The position numbers and the translations under genes are program-made. Source: Sideroxydans sp. (GTDB lineage: Bacteria > Pseudomonadota > Gammaproteobacteria > Burkholderiales > Gallionellaceae). Taken from it: 64,000 bases of DNA. The stretch covers positions 1 to 64,000 of the forward strand of contig DAIDAG010000059.1 in the NCBI GenBank assembly GCA_027310725.1, in the 5' to 3' direction. This document shows positions 51,214 to 61,321 of this stretch, one piece after another; the stretch's first letter is position 1, and every line of letters begins with the position of its first letter. Under the pieces are notes generated by a model. It ran no database searches, was not told the origin of the DNA, and saw only the letters and a list, made by a program, of their open reading frames with translations.

Positions 51214-52091
51214 TGCGTTCTTACCCGAAATCGCATCGCGGCTTTACCCTGGTCGAGATGGTCGTGGTGATCGTGATTACCGGCATCATCGGCGGAATGG
51301 TCGCAGTATTCATTCGCGCACCGGTGCAGGGTTATGCGGACAGTGCACGCCGTGCCGAGATGACCGACATTGCGGATACCGCCTTGCGACGGATCGGGCG
51401 CGATCTGCGCACGGCCGTACCGAACAGCGTGCGCATACCGGTAGCTGCAGGCTCTACATATATCGAATTCATGCCGACCAAGGATGGCGGGCGTTATCGC
51501 GTGGATGCGACGGGCGGGGGAGGGGGGTGCGGAGCAGCGGGCGACGACCTTGACTTCACCGCACCGGATACGTGTTTCGAGATCGTCGGTTCTCCGATCA
51601 CTTTTGTGGCGGGAGACCAGATCGTAGTCGGCAGTACACAGTCGGACGGGAGCCTGCCGTACAAGTCGGCGGCAGCAGGAGGCGTGATGCGTCAGATTGC
51701 ATCTGGCGGTGTGGGGACGCAGCAGGTCGTGAAGATGACATCAACTGTGGCATTTCCCGCCTCGTCCGAACTGGACGGGCATCGCTTTGAAGTGGTGCCT
51801 GCGGATCAACAGGCGGTGACCTATGCCTGCACCGGAACGCTGGGGCCGCTCGACGCGAATGGGGATGGACAGGGCGCGCTTACGCGCTATTGGGCATATG
51901 GCTTTATTAATCCCCAGGCCGCGTCGCCGGGTGGTAGGAGCGCAATCCTTGCCGACAAGGTGAGTGCCTGCAACTTCGTGTACAACATCAGCAATGCGCG
52001 CGACAGCCTGGTGGCGATATCGCTGACCATCACCCGAGGCGGTGAAAGCGTGAATCTGTACCATGAGATACATGTGAACAACATACCGTGA
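51213..52091 (+). CDS. mshO: MSHA minor prepilin MshO-like (PilW/PulJ type)
   Basis: 292 residues. Leader of ten residues, then GFTLVEMVVVIVITGIIGGM. The region IRAPVQGYADSARRAEMTDI and DTALRRIGRDLRTAVPNSVR matches MshO. A glycine-rich loop (TGGGGGCGAAGDD) and the end VNLYHEIHVNNIP are characteristic. Length fits a PulJ/PilW-like subunit. Confidence 0.87.
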   Translation: MRSYPKSHRGFTLVEMVVVIVITGIIGGMVAVFIRAPVQGYADSARRAEMTDIADTALRRIGRDLRTAVPNSVRIPVAAGSTYIEFMPTKDGGRYRVDATGGGGGCGAAGDDLDFTAPDTCFEIVGSPITFVAGDQIVVGSTQSDGSLPYKSAAAGGVMRQIASGGVGTQQVVKMTSTVAFPASSELDGHRFEVVPADQQAVTYACTGTLGPLDANGDGQGALTRYWAYGFINPQAASPGGRSAILADKVSACNFVYNISNARDSLVAISLTITRGGESVNLYHEIHVNNIP

Positions 52092-52098
52092 GGAAGAA

Positions 52099-52536
52099 TT
52101 GAAAGTGAACAAGGCTCAGCGCGGTTTCAGTCTGGTCTCTGCCATATTCCTGCTGGTGGTGCTCGCTGTGCTGGGCGGAGCGATGGTCACGTTTTCGACG
52201 ACGCAAAACCAGACCCAGGCGATGGACGCGATGGGTTCGCGGGCCTACGAGGCGGCCAATGCCGGGATAGAGTGGGCGGCGTATAACATCGCGACGAGCC
52301 CCGGCGTGGCCAAGGCGGCCGCCCCGGTATTCGTGCCCGGTACCGGGACTGCGCTGGGCGGGAAGCTGGCGCCTTTTACCGTGAATGTGGGATACACCGC
52401 CGTCGCACACAGCGATGCAGCGATCGCCGGCGCGGTGGTGGGAAATGTGTGGACGTACGATATAGCAGCCAGCGCGGTATATGGTGTGCCGGGGACGCCG
52501 GATTATGTCGAGCGCGTTGTTAACGCGAAGATGTAA
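52099..52536 (+). CDS. mshP: MSHA biogenesis protein MshP-like
   Basis: 145 residues. The start is TTG 52099 (gagga 4 bases before) or GTG 52105. The signal RGFSLVSAIFLLVVLAVLGG lacks the Glu at position +5, as expected of MshP/PilX-type proteins. SRAYEAANAGIEWAAYNIA matches the family's helix. It is followed by a gap of 168 bases with a ggag-type site for the next gene. Confidence 0.82.
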   Translation: MKVNKAQRGFSLVSAIFLLVVLAVLGGAMVTFSTTQNQTQAMDAMGSRAYEAANAGIEWAAYNIATSPGVAKAAAPVFVPGTGTALGGKLAPFTVNVGYTAVAHSDAAIAGAVVGNVWTYDIAASAVYGVPGTPDYVERVVNAKM

Positions 52537-52704
52537 CTCATTTCTTGCCGCCAAGGCGATGACTGGATAATAACGAAACCGTGCGAAAGGAATAATGTTG
52601 TTTGGCTTGTTTTTTGGTGACGGCAGAGCATTGGAAACATCCAGCGGGTTAAGCTGCGTTAATCCACCATTCGCGACAACGTGGGATATCAAAGGAGCGA
52701 AAGA

Positions 52705-55700
52705 ATGAATCCCGTCCTGAATTGTAAGAATCGCCAGCTAACCACAGTCTTTTTGGGTGGACTGTTGAGCTTTCTGGTAATGATGACGCCGATTTTGGCG
52801 CATGCCGCGGTCCCGACCGTCACGACCAATCCCGCTACATCCGTGGCGGCTACGACGGCAACGGTCAATGGGACCGTTAATCCCAAAAACGGTTCTACTA
52901 CCGTCACGTTCGACTATGGGCTGACCACCAGTTATAGTATTGGTTCGGTTAACGCCACACCAAACACAATAGCTAGCGGCTCAGGTGCTACAGCAGTAAC
53001 TGCTGCACTAACAGGCCTGACTTGCAATACTACCTACCACTTCCGAGTTGTCGCTGTAAATGTCTCAGGTGCAACCAATGGAAGCGATCTTACTTTTACT
53101 ACCTTGGTCTGCCCAGTTCCGACTGTCACCAGCATCTCCCCGGTCAGCGGTCCGACTGCCGGTGGCACGGCAGTAACCATTACCGGCACCAACTTCATCG
53201 GTGCAACCAGCGTGACCATAGGCGGAGCTGCTGCCACCGGCGTGACGGTGGTGAATGCAACCACAATCACCGCCACGACACCGGCAGGAACGGTGGGTGC
53301 CAAAGACGTGGTAGTCACAACCACCGGTGGCTCAGGGACGGGAACCGGTTTGTACACCTATGTGGCAGCGCCTGCCGTCACCACCAATTCCGCTACTGCC
53401 CTGACGTCCTCAGGTGCGACGCTTAATGGAACTGTGAGCAGTAACGGAGCAAGCACCACTGTCACGTTTGACTATGGGTTGGACAATACCTATGGCAGTT
53501 CTGTTACAGCAACAGCCAGTCCGCTGGCGGCAGGGGCCACGAATTCGGCCGTTTCAGCAGCCATAACCGGATTGATATGCAACACGACTTATCACTTCCG
53601 TGTAAAAGGAGTGAACAGCGCAGGCACGGCCAATGGTAACGATCTCACTTTTTCCACCGCCCCGTGCCCGCCGCCGGTGGTGATCCTGGGGAAAACTGCC
53701 AGTACCTCCGCCGCGGCAATCGGCAGTTACGTCACATTCAACATCACCGCCACCAATCCCACCGCTTCGCCCTTGAACAATGTGGTGGTGACAGACGCCA
53801 TCCCGGCGGGCATGAATTACAGTAATTATGCGGCGACCTTGGGCACCGCGACTGTATCCGGGCAAGCGCTCACCTGGAACATTCCTTCCATTCCGGCCGG
53901 GGCCAGCGCGCAGTTGACCCTGGTGGTCCAACTGACCGTCAGCGGAACGTTTACCAATACTGTTTCGTCACCAGGGGCCACCAATGCCAGTACATCCATT
54001 CTGGTGTTGTCGGGCGCAATCACCCACTATCGCATGGATGAGGCGGCCGGCTCGTGGAACGGGACACCCGGGGAGGTGATAGACAGCGGAGGCAATGCAC
54101 TCAACGGGCAGCGCCTGACCACTTCCACACCGACCACGACCAACACAGTGGTGCCCAGCCCGACCATTGCATCCCAGCACTCGTCGGTGGTGGGGGATTT
54201 TTGCAACGCCGGCAAATTCGATGGTACCGCCGTCGTCAGGTCCGCAAGCAGCAGCTATTTCCAGTTCACCAACAAACTGTCGGCATCAGCCTGGATATAT
54301 CCGACCGCCTACCCGGGTGGCGACCTCTATTCGATCCTGTCCAACGATGTCAACTACGAGTTTCACCTCAATCCCGCCGGTAAGCTCTTCTGGTGGTGGA
54401 ACGTCTCGACATTGACTTCCGCAGCGACGATTCCCCTGAACCAGTGGACCCATATCGCCATCACCATGGATGCGTCGCTCGGCGCAAGTTCAAGGGAGCG
54501 CATCTACATCAACGGAGTACAGGATGCCAACACGAACAACTGGTCGGGCACTTTGCAGGTCAATTCCTGCCCGTTTTACATCGGCGGCGATATCAGCACC
54601 GGCAGCGGTTGCACGCTGCTGCCGGGACGAAACTTCCACGGCATGATCGACGAGGCCAAGATATACAATTACGAGCTGTCCGCAGCCGAAGTCCAGGCCG
54701 ACATGGACCTGGGACGCCTGTGCGGTGCAACCACTTTTGACCATATTCAAATCGAGCATGACGGTACGGCTTCCACCTGTTCGCCGAAAGTCGTCACAGT
54801 GAAAGCCTGTATGGATGCAACCTGCTCCTCGCTCTATCCGGGGACAGTGACGGTCAAACTTTCCCCGACCGGCTGGATTCCCGGCGATATCCTGACGATC
54901 AGCGGCGGCGTGGCCTCTGCAACGCTGAATAACACCAGCATCACTCCGCCCAGCGTGACTTTGGGAACGCTCAGTGTGAGCCCTGCAGCCGCAAACGTTA
55001 CCCGCTGTTTCAACGGATCGACGGAAACCTGCACACTGAGTGTCGCTTCGACCTCGTGCGCATTCGACGCTGTCGAAACCAACGCCAATCCGCACACGCA
55101 TCTGTATACCAAGCTCGCGGGCACACCCTTCAATGTCGATGTGCTGGCATTGAGCGGTCCCACTACAGTCAATACAGCCTACACCGGCACGGTAACCGTC
55201 GACCTTGTGGACACTTCGTCCGTGGCATGTTCTTCAAGCAGTACAGTCCTGAGTACGGCACAGCCTAACATCACTTTTGCGGCCGCCAACAAGGGGCGCT
55301 ATCCGGTTTCATTGACCTGCACAACCGCGGCACCGAATGTGCAGGTGCGCATCAAGACCGGCGCGTCTTCGTATGCCTGTTCGTACGACAAGTTTGCGGT
55401 ACGTCCCTCCGCGGTGGCATTGACCACGAATGCCAATGCGGCGGCACCCGGTGCTTCTGCCTTCCCCTCAATCCGGGCGGGGATGCCTTTCAACATCGGA
55501 GCCACGACCACACCAGCCGGTTACACTGGAGTACTCACGCTGGATTCAACCAGGTTGACAGCGCAACTGCCCAGCGCGTCGATCCAGCAAGGCGGAGGTG
55601 TGGTGGGCCTGCTTGCGCTGAGTTCTTCACTGCTGGCCAACACGCCGCAAAGTGGCAATGCCACTTACACCGAGGTGGGCTATCTGTATGCCAATGCGGG

Positions 55701-56763
55701 AACTTTCCGCGACAATATTTTCACCAGTGTGGATCAGAACAACCAGATTGCCGGATGCTCAACCACAAACCCGGAGAGCTGCGATTGCCTGCTGTCCGCG
55801 AACGCCACCAACCCGGGCGTGCCGGACAATCTATCGGACGTGCTCATCAACGGCCGTTATGGCTGCTACGTAGGCAACAAGACATCGGTTTCTTTTGGAC
55901 GCTTCATCCCGGAACATTTCAATACCGCAATCACCTCAGTGGCAGGCGTGCCCATGCCTTGCCCGATCAATTTGCCGACTGGTTTGAGTTGCCCGATCCA
56001 GTTCAATGGCTTCGTCTATTCAGGTCAGGCATTCACCGCTCAGGTAATGGCCCAAAATCTTGCAGACGGCACAACGCAAAACTACTATGCAAATTTTGCC
56101 AAGCCTGTCACGCTTTCCGCAGCGATGGCTCCGGGTGGTGCGACGGCGGTATCAGGATTGCTGACGAACAATACTATCGCTGCAAATACTTTCATCGCCG
56201 GTGTGGCCACCACAAATCCGCCAAATACGCCCATTTATACCTTCGCTTCTGCAACGACAGCGCCGACCAATATATATATACGCGCGACCGACGGGGACGG
56301 GGTAACTTCGCAACGTACCACCAATCCGACCGCGACTTCCATCGAAGGCGGCGTCATGGTGGTGAGCGGGCGGCTCAAGGTCTCCAATGCCTACGGTTCG
56401 GAATTGTTGCCGCTTACGCTGATGGCGACAGCACAGTATTACACCGCGACCGGATGGCTAAACAGCGTCACCGACAGTGTGACGAAACTGGCCATTGCCG
56501 GAAGTTACTCTGTTGTTCCGGCGGGTACGACCGCCGCCACGCCGACTCCGGCCACCAAGGTTTTGAACAGCGGAAGTCTGGCGATCAGGCTGGATAAACC
56601 AAGTGCCGGCCCGGGTACAGCGACGGTCGCTCCAACTATCGATCCTGTTTCCCCGGGGAATCCTCCCTTTACAACGGGTTTGGGGACGATCATTCCCGGT
56701 ATGGCGACGTTCGGTGTGTACAAGAACAATAATGGCTTTATCTACCGTCGGGAAAGTTATTGA
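52705..56763 (+). CDS. mshQ: Large MshQ-like secreted adhesin with lectin domain
   Basis: 1352 residues from ATG 52705 behind aaaggag. Signal peptide ending AHA. In order: a fibronectin-III-like unit (about 30-135), an IPT/TIG domain (SISPVSGPTAGGTAVTITG), a second fibronectin-like unit, a DUF11 repeat (VTFNITATNPTASPLNNVVV), a LamG/concanavalin-like lectin domain (HYRMDEAAGSW to NYELSAAEVQADMDLGR), and a DUF6701-like C-terminus. V. cholerae MshQ has a related arrangement. It probably sits at the pilus tip or surface and binds a sugar or cell-surface ligand. Confidence 0.85.
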   Translation: MNPVLNCKNRQLTTVFLGGLLSFLVMMTPILAHAAVPTVTTNPATSVAATTATVNGTVNPKNGSTTVTFDYGLTTSYSIGSVNATPNTIASGSGATAVTAALTGLTCNTTYHFRVVAVNVSGATNGSDLTFTTLVCPVPTVTSISPVSGPTAGGTAVTITGTNFIGATSVTIGGAAATGVTVVNATTITATTPAGTVGAKDVVVTTTGGSGTGTGLYTYVAAPAVTTNSATALTSSGATLNGTVSSNGASTTVTFDYGLDNTYGSSVTATASPLAAGATNSAVSAAITGLICNTTYHFRVKGVNSAGTANGNDLTFSTAPCPPPVVILGKTASTSAAAIGSYVTFNITATNPTASPLNNVVVTDAIPAGMNYSNYAATLGTATVSGQALTWNIPSIPAGASAQLTLVVQLTVSGTFTNTVSSPGATNASTSILVLSGAITHYRMDEAAGSWNGTPGEVIDSGGNALNGQRLTTSTPTTTNTVVPSPTIASQHSSVVGDFCNAGKFDGTAVVRSASSSYFQFTNKLSASAWIYPTAYPGGDLYSILSNDVNYEFHLNPAGKLFWWWNVSTLTSAATIPLNQWTHIAITMDASLGASSRERIYINGVQDANTNNWSGTLQVNSCPFYIGGDISTGSGCTLLPGRNFHGMIDEAKIYNYELSAAEVQADMDLGRLCGATTFDHIQIEHDGTASTCSPKVVTVKACMDATCSSLYPGTVTVKLSPTGWIPGDILTISGGVASATLNNTSITPPSVTLGTLSVSPAAANVTRCFNGSTETCTLSVASTSCAFDAVETNANPHTHLYTKLAGTPFNVDVLALSGPTTVNTAYTGTVTVDLVDTSSVACSSSSTVLSTAQPNITFAAANKGRYPVSLTCTTAAPNVQVRIKTGASSYACSYDKFAVRPSAVALTTNANAAAPGASAFPSIRAGMPFNIGATTTPAGYTGVLTLDSTRLTAQLPSASIQQGGGVVGLLALSSSLLANTPQSGNATYTEVGYLYANAGTFRDNIFTSVDQNNQIAGCSTTNPESCDCLLSANATNPGVPDNLSDVLINGRYGCYVGNKTSVSFGRFIPEHFNTAITSVAGVPMPCPINLPTGLSCPIQFNGFVYSGQAFTAQVMAQNLADGTTQNYYANFAKPVTLSAAMAPGGATAVSGLLTNNTIAANTFIAGVATTNPPNTPIYTFASATTAPTNIYIRATDGDGVTSQRTTNPTATSIEGGVMVVSGRLKVSNAYGSELLPLTLMATAQYYTATGWLNSVTDSVTKLAIAGSYSVVPAGTTAATPTPATKVLNSGSLAIRLDKPSAGPGTATVAPTIDPVSPGNPPFTTGLGTIIPGMATFGVYKNNNGFIYRRESY

Positions 56764-56884
56764 TGTCTGTTTTTTGACAGGCGGCGTGCCTGCCCGAAAT
56801 GGTCAGAACTGTCAGATTCGTTGGTTGATGTCGGGGTATGGACAGTCGGTGTTGGGTAAAGGGCAGTTCATGACAAAAAATCCC

Positions 56885-56911
56885 TTGACAGCAATAGGTT
56901 AGTAAACTAAC
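56885..56911 (+). promoter_or_regulatory. Candidate promoter/operator before mshI
   Basis: TTGACA at 56885-56890 is a good -35. A 14-bp palindrome gttagtaaactaac (56898-56911) covers the region where the -10 is expected, much as at the oxidase promoter. The rest of the 160-base gap after mshQ holds nothing I can name. Weak evidence. Confidence 0.35.
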
Positions 56912-56923
56912 TTCACGCCAATT

Positions 56924-57880
56924 ATGGAAATTCCGCAAATTTTTAAAGCTTTTCAGCGAAGTAGCCGCGATGGCGCATGGGTGGCTGTCGTGATCAGCAA
57001 GCGTGGCATCCATATTGCCCAGGCAAAGTATCTGGGTACTCGTCCGCAGGTGACGAAGTGTGCTTTTTATCCGCTCGCTGAAGTTTCGGCATCCGCGCTG
57101 GAAAAGGTACGCAAGGATGCCCATTTCGACAATTCCAGGTTCACCACGCTGCTTTCAGCCAGCGAATATCAATTGATGATGGTGGATGCGCCGAATGTTC
57201 CGGTCGACGAGTTGAAGACCGCGATACGCTGGAAGATCAAGGATGCGCTCAGTTACCATGTCGACGATGCAACCGTCGACGTGTTGCAGATACCGAGCAA
57301 CAAATACGGCAGCGATCGTCCGCAATCCCTCTATGCCGTCGCCGCATCCAACGAGACGATACGCAAGCGCATCGCTTTGTTCGAAAAAGCAAAGATCGAA
57401 CTGAGCGTGATCGATATTCCGGAAATGGCACAACGCAACATCGCGGCTTTGTTCGAGATGGAATCGCGCGGCCTGGCCATGCTGACGTTCGGGGACGAGG
57501 GAGGCATGCTCACCATCACTTGCGACGGCGAGTTGTTTCTGGCGCGCCGGATCGATATCTCGCTGGGACAGTTGCAGGATGCGGATGAAAACCTGCGCCA
57601 GCAATATCTGGATCGCGTGGAATTGGAAGTGCAGCGTTCGCTGGATTACTTCGATCGCCAGTTCCAGCACATTCCGGTGAGTCGCATATTGCTGTCCGCG
57701 CCGCAATCGTTAGGGCTGGACAAGCTGTTGACGAACAGCCTGGGCATGCCTGTGGAGATGCTGGATCTGGCGCAGGGGATGGATATCTTTGCCGTGCCTG
57801 AGCTGTCGGACAGCGAATTCGCCAGTTATGCCCTGCCCGTGTTGGGAGCCGCATTGCGCCAGGAAAAGAAGGCGCTATGA
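56924..57880 (+). CDS. mshI: MSHA biogenesis protein MshI (PilM-like)
   Basis: 318 residues. Actin-like PilM relative acting on the cytoplasmic side of the alignment complex. VAVVISKRGIHIAQAKY, MMVDAPNVPVDELKTAIRWK and DEGGMLTITCDGELFLARR are MshI-typical, as is VQRSLDYFDRQFQHIPV. The stop overlaps the next start (ATGA). Confidence 0.85.
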   Translation: MEIPQIFKAFQRSSRDGAWVAVVISKRGIHIAQAKYLGTRPQVTKCAFYPLAEVSASALEKVRKDAHFDNSRFTTLLSASEYQLMMVDAPNVPVDELKTAIRWKIKDALSYHVDDATVDVLQIPSNKYGSDRPQSLYAVAASNETIRKRIALFEKAKIELSVIDIPEMAQRNIAALFEMESRGLAMLTFGDEGGMLTITCDGELFLARRIDISLGQLQDADENLRQQYLDRVELEVQRSLDYFDRQFQHIPVSRILLSAPQSLGLDKLLTNSLGMPVEMLDLAQGMDIFAVPELSDSEFASYALPVLGAALRQEKKAL

Positions 57881-58506
57881 GTCAGCAGATCAACCTGTTC
57901 AATCCGATCTTCCTGAAACAGAAGAAATATTTTTCTGTGGTTGCCATGTCGCAGGCGCTGGGGTTGATCGTGTTGGGTTCGGCAGTGTTCTATGCTTACG
58001 CCGCTTATCAGGTTGCACAGCTGTCCAGGCAGGCAGAGGAATCGGCCAAACGTTATGCGGCAGAACAAGCCAGGTTGGCCAGCTATTCCAATGAGTTCTC
58101 ACTGCAGCGTTCAGGCCAGATGCTGGAAGATGAGTTGAAACAAGTTGAAGCGCAGGCGAGGGCGCAGGATGCGGTGCTGACAACCCTGAAGAGCGGTGTC
58201 ATTGGCAACACCGAAGGTTATTCGGAATATATGCGCGCCTTTGCGCGGCAGTCTATCAACGGGCTGTGGCTCACTGCGTTCGACATTGTCGGGGACGGGG
58301 CACAAATGAGCCTGAGCGGAGCGGTGGTGAATCCGCAACTGGTGCCTTCGTATATCCAGCGGCTGGGCAAGGAGAAGATCATGCGCGGCAAGACATTCTC
58401 AACGTTGCAGATGCAGCAGCCCAAGAAGGACGGAGACCGGCTCGTACCTCGCTATGTCGAATTCAACCTGCGTTCGATTGCATTATCCGAGGAATCGAAT
58501 AAATGA
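57877..58506 (+). CDS. MSHA biogenesis protein, PilN-like
   Basis: 209 residues. A short cytoplasmic N-terminus SQQINLFNPIFLKQKKYFS, the conserved INLF segment of PilN-type proteins, one helix (about 18-40) and a periplasmic coiled-coil then alpha/beta domain. It partners MshI and MshJ in the alignment complex. Coupled on both sides by ATGA overlaps. Confidence 0.83.
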   Translation: MSQQINLFNPIFLKQKKYFSVVAMSQALGLIVLGSAVFYAYAAYQVAQLSRQAEESAKRYAAEQARLASYSNEFSLQRSGQMLEDELKQVEAQARAQDAVLTTLKSGVIGNTEGYSEYMRAFARQSINGLWLTAFDIVGDGAQMSLSGAVVNPQLVPSYIQRLGKEKIMRGKTFSTLQMQQPKKDGDRLVPRYVEFNLRSIALSEESNK

Positions 58507-59180
58507 CCGTGCAGGCACAACTCGATAAGGCCGTTGCCAGAGTCGACGGCATGTCTCTGCGCGAACGCGCATTGATCTTTGCCGCCGCCGCATTCATGGT
58601 GGTTTCACTGATCGACTCCCTGCTCCTCGAACCGCTGTTGGCCAAACAGAAAATGCTTTCCGCCCAGGTCGTCCAGCAGCAGGAAAAGATGAAGGAGGTG
58701 CAATCCCGGATTGCCGCGCTGATACAAGCCAGGCAGGCGGATGCCAATTCACCCCAGCGCGAGCGCATTCGCATATTGCGCAGGCAGCTAGCCGACGGGG
58801 ATGCCTACCTGAAAGACCGGCGCGACAAGCTGGTGCCGCCGGAAAAGATGGCCCAATTGCTGGAGCAAGTACTTAACAAGAATGACCGCCTGAAGCTGGT
58901 TGCGCTCAATACCTTGCCTGTGAGCCTGTTGGTCGAGCCATCCCCGGATGCATCCGCCGGCCAAACGACGGGATTGGAAAGACAGTTATATAAACATGGC
59001 GTGAAGATCACCGTGCGCGGGAGCTATGCCGACTTGTTGCAGTATCTGACCGCTTTGGAGAAGCTGCCTACCCAGATGTATTGGGGAGTAGCGAAAATGG
59101 ATGTGGTGCAACACCCTACCGTGGAGTTGACCCTGACGCTATACACTCTCAGTTTGGACAAGACATGGCTACAGGTCTGA
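58503..59180 (+). CDS. mshJ: MSHA biogenesis protein MshJ (PilO-like)
   Basis: 225 residues. One helix (about 22-40) after VDGMSLRERALIFAAAA, a coiled coil to about residue 110, and a periplasmic domain ending YADLLQYLTALEKLPTQMYW and VELTLTLYTLSLDKTWL. This matches MshJ and PilO/GspM. It overlaps mshK by about 16 bases. Confidence 0.85.
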   Translation: MTVQAQLDKAVARVDGMSLRERALIFAAAAFMVVSLIDSLLLEPLLAKQKMLSAQVVQQQEKMKEVQSRIAALIQARQADANSPQRERIRILRRQLADGDAYLKDRRDKLVPPEKMAQLLEQVLNKNDRLKLVALNTLPVSLLVEPSPDASAGQTTGLERQLYKHGVKITVRGSYADLLQYLTALEKLPTQMYWGVAKMDVVQHPTVELTLTLYTLSLDKTWLQV

Positions 59181-59599
59181 GGATGCTGCTGTGTGTGTCG
59201 CTGCTGTGTGCGTCACTGGATGCCGCGGCAGAACTGTTGCCGGATCCGACGCGTCCTTCCATCGACCTGAACAGCAGCGGGGCGGGCAGTGCCGTGGGTA
59301 TTGCACCGGTCGAGGAGGTATCGCACGGATTGCAATCCATCATCATCTCGTCGCAATACCGTGCAGCGATCATTAACGGCGAGACGGTGAGCCTCGGCGG
59401 CAAGTCTGGAGATTCCAGGCTGGTCGAGGTGAGGGAGAGCAGTGTCGTGCTGCAGAATGCGCAGGGCCGGCGCGTGCTGGAATTGTTCCCCAAAGTGAAT
59501 ATCAAAAAGAATGGAGCGGCGCAGCAAGTGGGCGCTCCGCAAGATAATGCAATAGAGCAGACAAGTCTGCCGGAGAAGGCTGTAGGAGGAATTAAATGA
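59165..59599 (+). CDS. mshK: MSHA biogenesis protein MshK (PilP-like)
   Basis: 144 residues from ATG 59165, or 138 from ATG 59183; the signal peptide works from either. Signal ending AAA, then ELLPDPTRPS, the typical MshK start. The periplasmic part IIISSQYRAAIINGETVSLGG with a conserved INGETV loop fits the PilP/GspC homology fold that links the alignment complex to the secretin. The stop overlaps mshL (ATGA). Confidence 0.8.
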   Translation: MATGLRMLLCVSLLCASLDAAAELLPDPTRPSIDLNSSGAGSAVGIAPVEEVSHGLQSIIISSQYRAAIINGETVSLGGKSGDSRLVEVRESSVVLQNAQGRRVLELFPKVNIKKNGAAQQVGAPQDNAIEQTSLPEKAVGGIK

Positions 59600-61320
59600 A
59601 ACGAGTGTCAGTATTGCTGGCAGTGTTGCTGTTGTCTGCCTGCGCAACGGGCGGCAACCCCAAGAATGTGGCCGCAGAAAAGATCAATCAGGAGCTGGAT
59701 GCGGCCGTCGCTCCGCGCGAGGCGGCAAAACAGGAGGCGGTCAATCAGGCACTATTGCCGCCATTGGCGGTGGCAGCCCAATCCGACAACAAGCCACTGG
59801 AAACCAAATTCGATCTGGCGGTCAACAACACCCCGGCAAAGCAGGTGTTCATGGCGATCGTCTCGGGCACACGTTACAGCGTACTGGTGCATCCGGACGT
59901 GAGCGGGAATATTTCTCTGTCCCTGAAAGATGTGACCGTGTTCGACGCGCTGGAATCGATACGCGAGTTGTACGGCTATGAATACAAGGTGGACGGCACC
60001 CGTATCTACATCCAGCCGTTGACATTGCAGACACGGATTTTTCAGGTGAATTATCTGACCGGAAATCGCGCCGGGACCTCCTCGGTGCGCGTCACATCGA
60101 GTGCCCTGACCGATAGTTCTTCAACATCGTCAGCCGGCGGTGTCGGCGGCGGCACCAGTCAGAATATGAACCAGGGAACGACGATAGTCGGCGGTGGAGA
60201 AAACAAGAACCTGAAATTCGAGCGCGGCACCGACAACAGCAGCAAAGTCACCACCACGACGTCGACCGACTTCTGGAATGAATTGAGCCTGGCACTCAAG
60301 ACGATCGTGGGCGACGAGAAAGGCCGCAGCATTGTTATCAGTCCGATGTCGGGAGTGATTGTGATCCGTGCCATGCCGGACGAATTGCGGAGCGTCAGCG
60401 CATACCTCAAGGCTTCGCAGATATCCATTGAGCGCCAGGTGATCCTCGAGGCCAAGATCGTCGAAGTACAACTGAACGAATCTTTCCAGTCCGGCGTGAA
60501 CTGGGCGATATTCAAGAACGGACCGAATAGTCACTTGACCGCCGGGCAGGGCAGCCCCGGCAGTTCCCTGACTCCGCCCGGGACGGCATTGTCGAGCATC
60601 CCGCTCACGGCGACGGCTGGCTCATCGCTGCTCCCGACAGCGACTACGACATTGCCGGCAGGTGTGACTCCGGGAACAATGTTCGGCATGGCTTTCCAGA
60701 ACAGCAACTTTGCCTCTCTGCTGAATTTCCTGGAGACGCAAGGCGATGTGCATGTACTGTCCAGCCCGCGTATCGCCACCCTGAACAACCAGAAAGCCGT
60801 GCTGAAAGTCGGCACGGACGAGTTCTTCGTGACAGGGGTCACGGGCGGCATGGCATCGACGCAGCTGGTGCCGGGCATCCCGCCCACAGTCACGGTGCAG
60901 CCGTTCTTCTCCGGAATCGCTCTGGATGTGACGCCCCGCATCGACGAGAACAACGAGATCATCCTGCACGTGCATCCTTCGGTGAGTACGGTTTCGACCG
61001 TGAACAAGTTTGTGGATCTGGGTGTGCTGTTGGGAACCATGAACTTGCCGCTGGCATCGAGTTCGGTCTCGGAAACGGATAGCATCGTGCGTGCGCGCGA
61101 CGGACAGATCGTGGCCATCGGCGGTTTGATGCGCCAGGCAGAGACTAACGACAACTCCGGCATACCGGGGTTGCCGAAATCGATCTTCGGACAGACCAAT
61201 AGGACTACCGAGAAACGCGAACTGGTGATCCTGATCAAGCCGACCGTGGTGGATAGCGACAAGGACTGGTCGGACGACATCGCGCGCAGCCGCGACCGCA
61301 TCAACGGCATGTCCAAATAA
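59596..61320 (+). CDS. mshL: MSHA outer-membrane secretin MshL
   Basis: 574 residues. Lipoprotein signal with lipobox LSAC. Two N-domains (from FDLAVNNTPAKQVFMAIVSG) precede a Ser/Thr-rich linker (DSSSTSSAGGVGGGTSQ) and the secretin core: VHVLSSPRIATLNNQKAVLK, IDENNEIILHVHPSV and IVAIGGLMRQAETND. It forms the outer-membrane pore for the pilus. Confidence 0.93.
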   Translation: MKRVSVLLAVLLLSACATGGNPKNVAAEKINQELDAAVAPREAAKQEAVNQALLPPLAVAAQSDNKPLETKFDLAVNNTPAKQVFMAIVSGTRYSVLVHPDVSGNISLSLKDVTVFDALESIRELYGYEYKVDGTRIYIQPLTLQTRIFQVNYLTGNRAGTSSVRVTSSALTDSSSTSSAGGVGGGTSQNMNQGTTIVGGGENKNLKFERGTDNSSKVTTTTSTDFWNELSLALKTIVGDEKGRSIVISPMSGVIVIRAMPDELRSVSAYLKASQISIERQVILEAKIVEVQLNESFQSGVNWAIFKNGPNSHLTAGQGSPGSSLTPPGTALSSIPLTATAGSSLLPTATTTLPAGVTPGTMFGMAFQNSNFASLLNFLETQGDVHVLSSPRIATLNNQKAVLKVGTDEFFVTGVTGGMASTQLVPGIPPTVTVQPFFSGIALDVTPRIDENNEIILHVHPSVSTVSTVNKFVDLGVLLGTMNLPLASSSVSETDSIVRARDGQIVAIGGLMRQAETNDNSGIPGLPKSIFGQTNRTTEKRELVILIKPTVVDSDKDWSDDIARSRDRINGMSK

Positions 61321-61321
61321 T

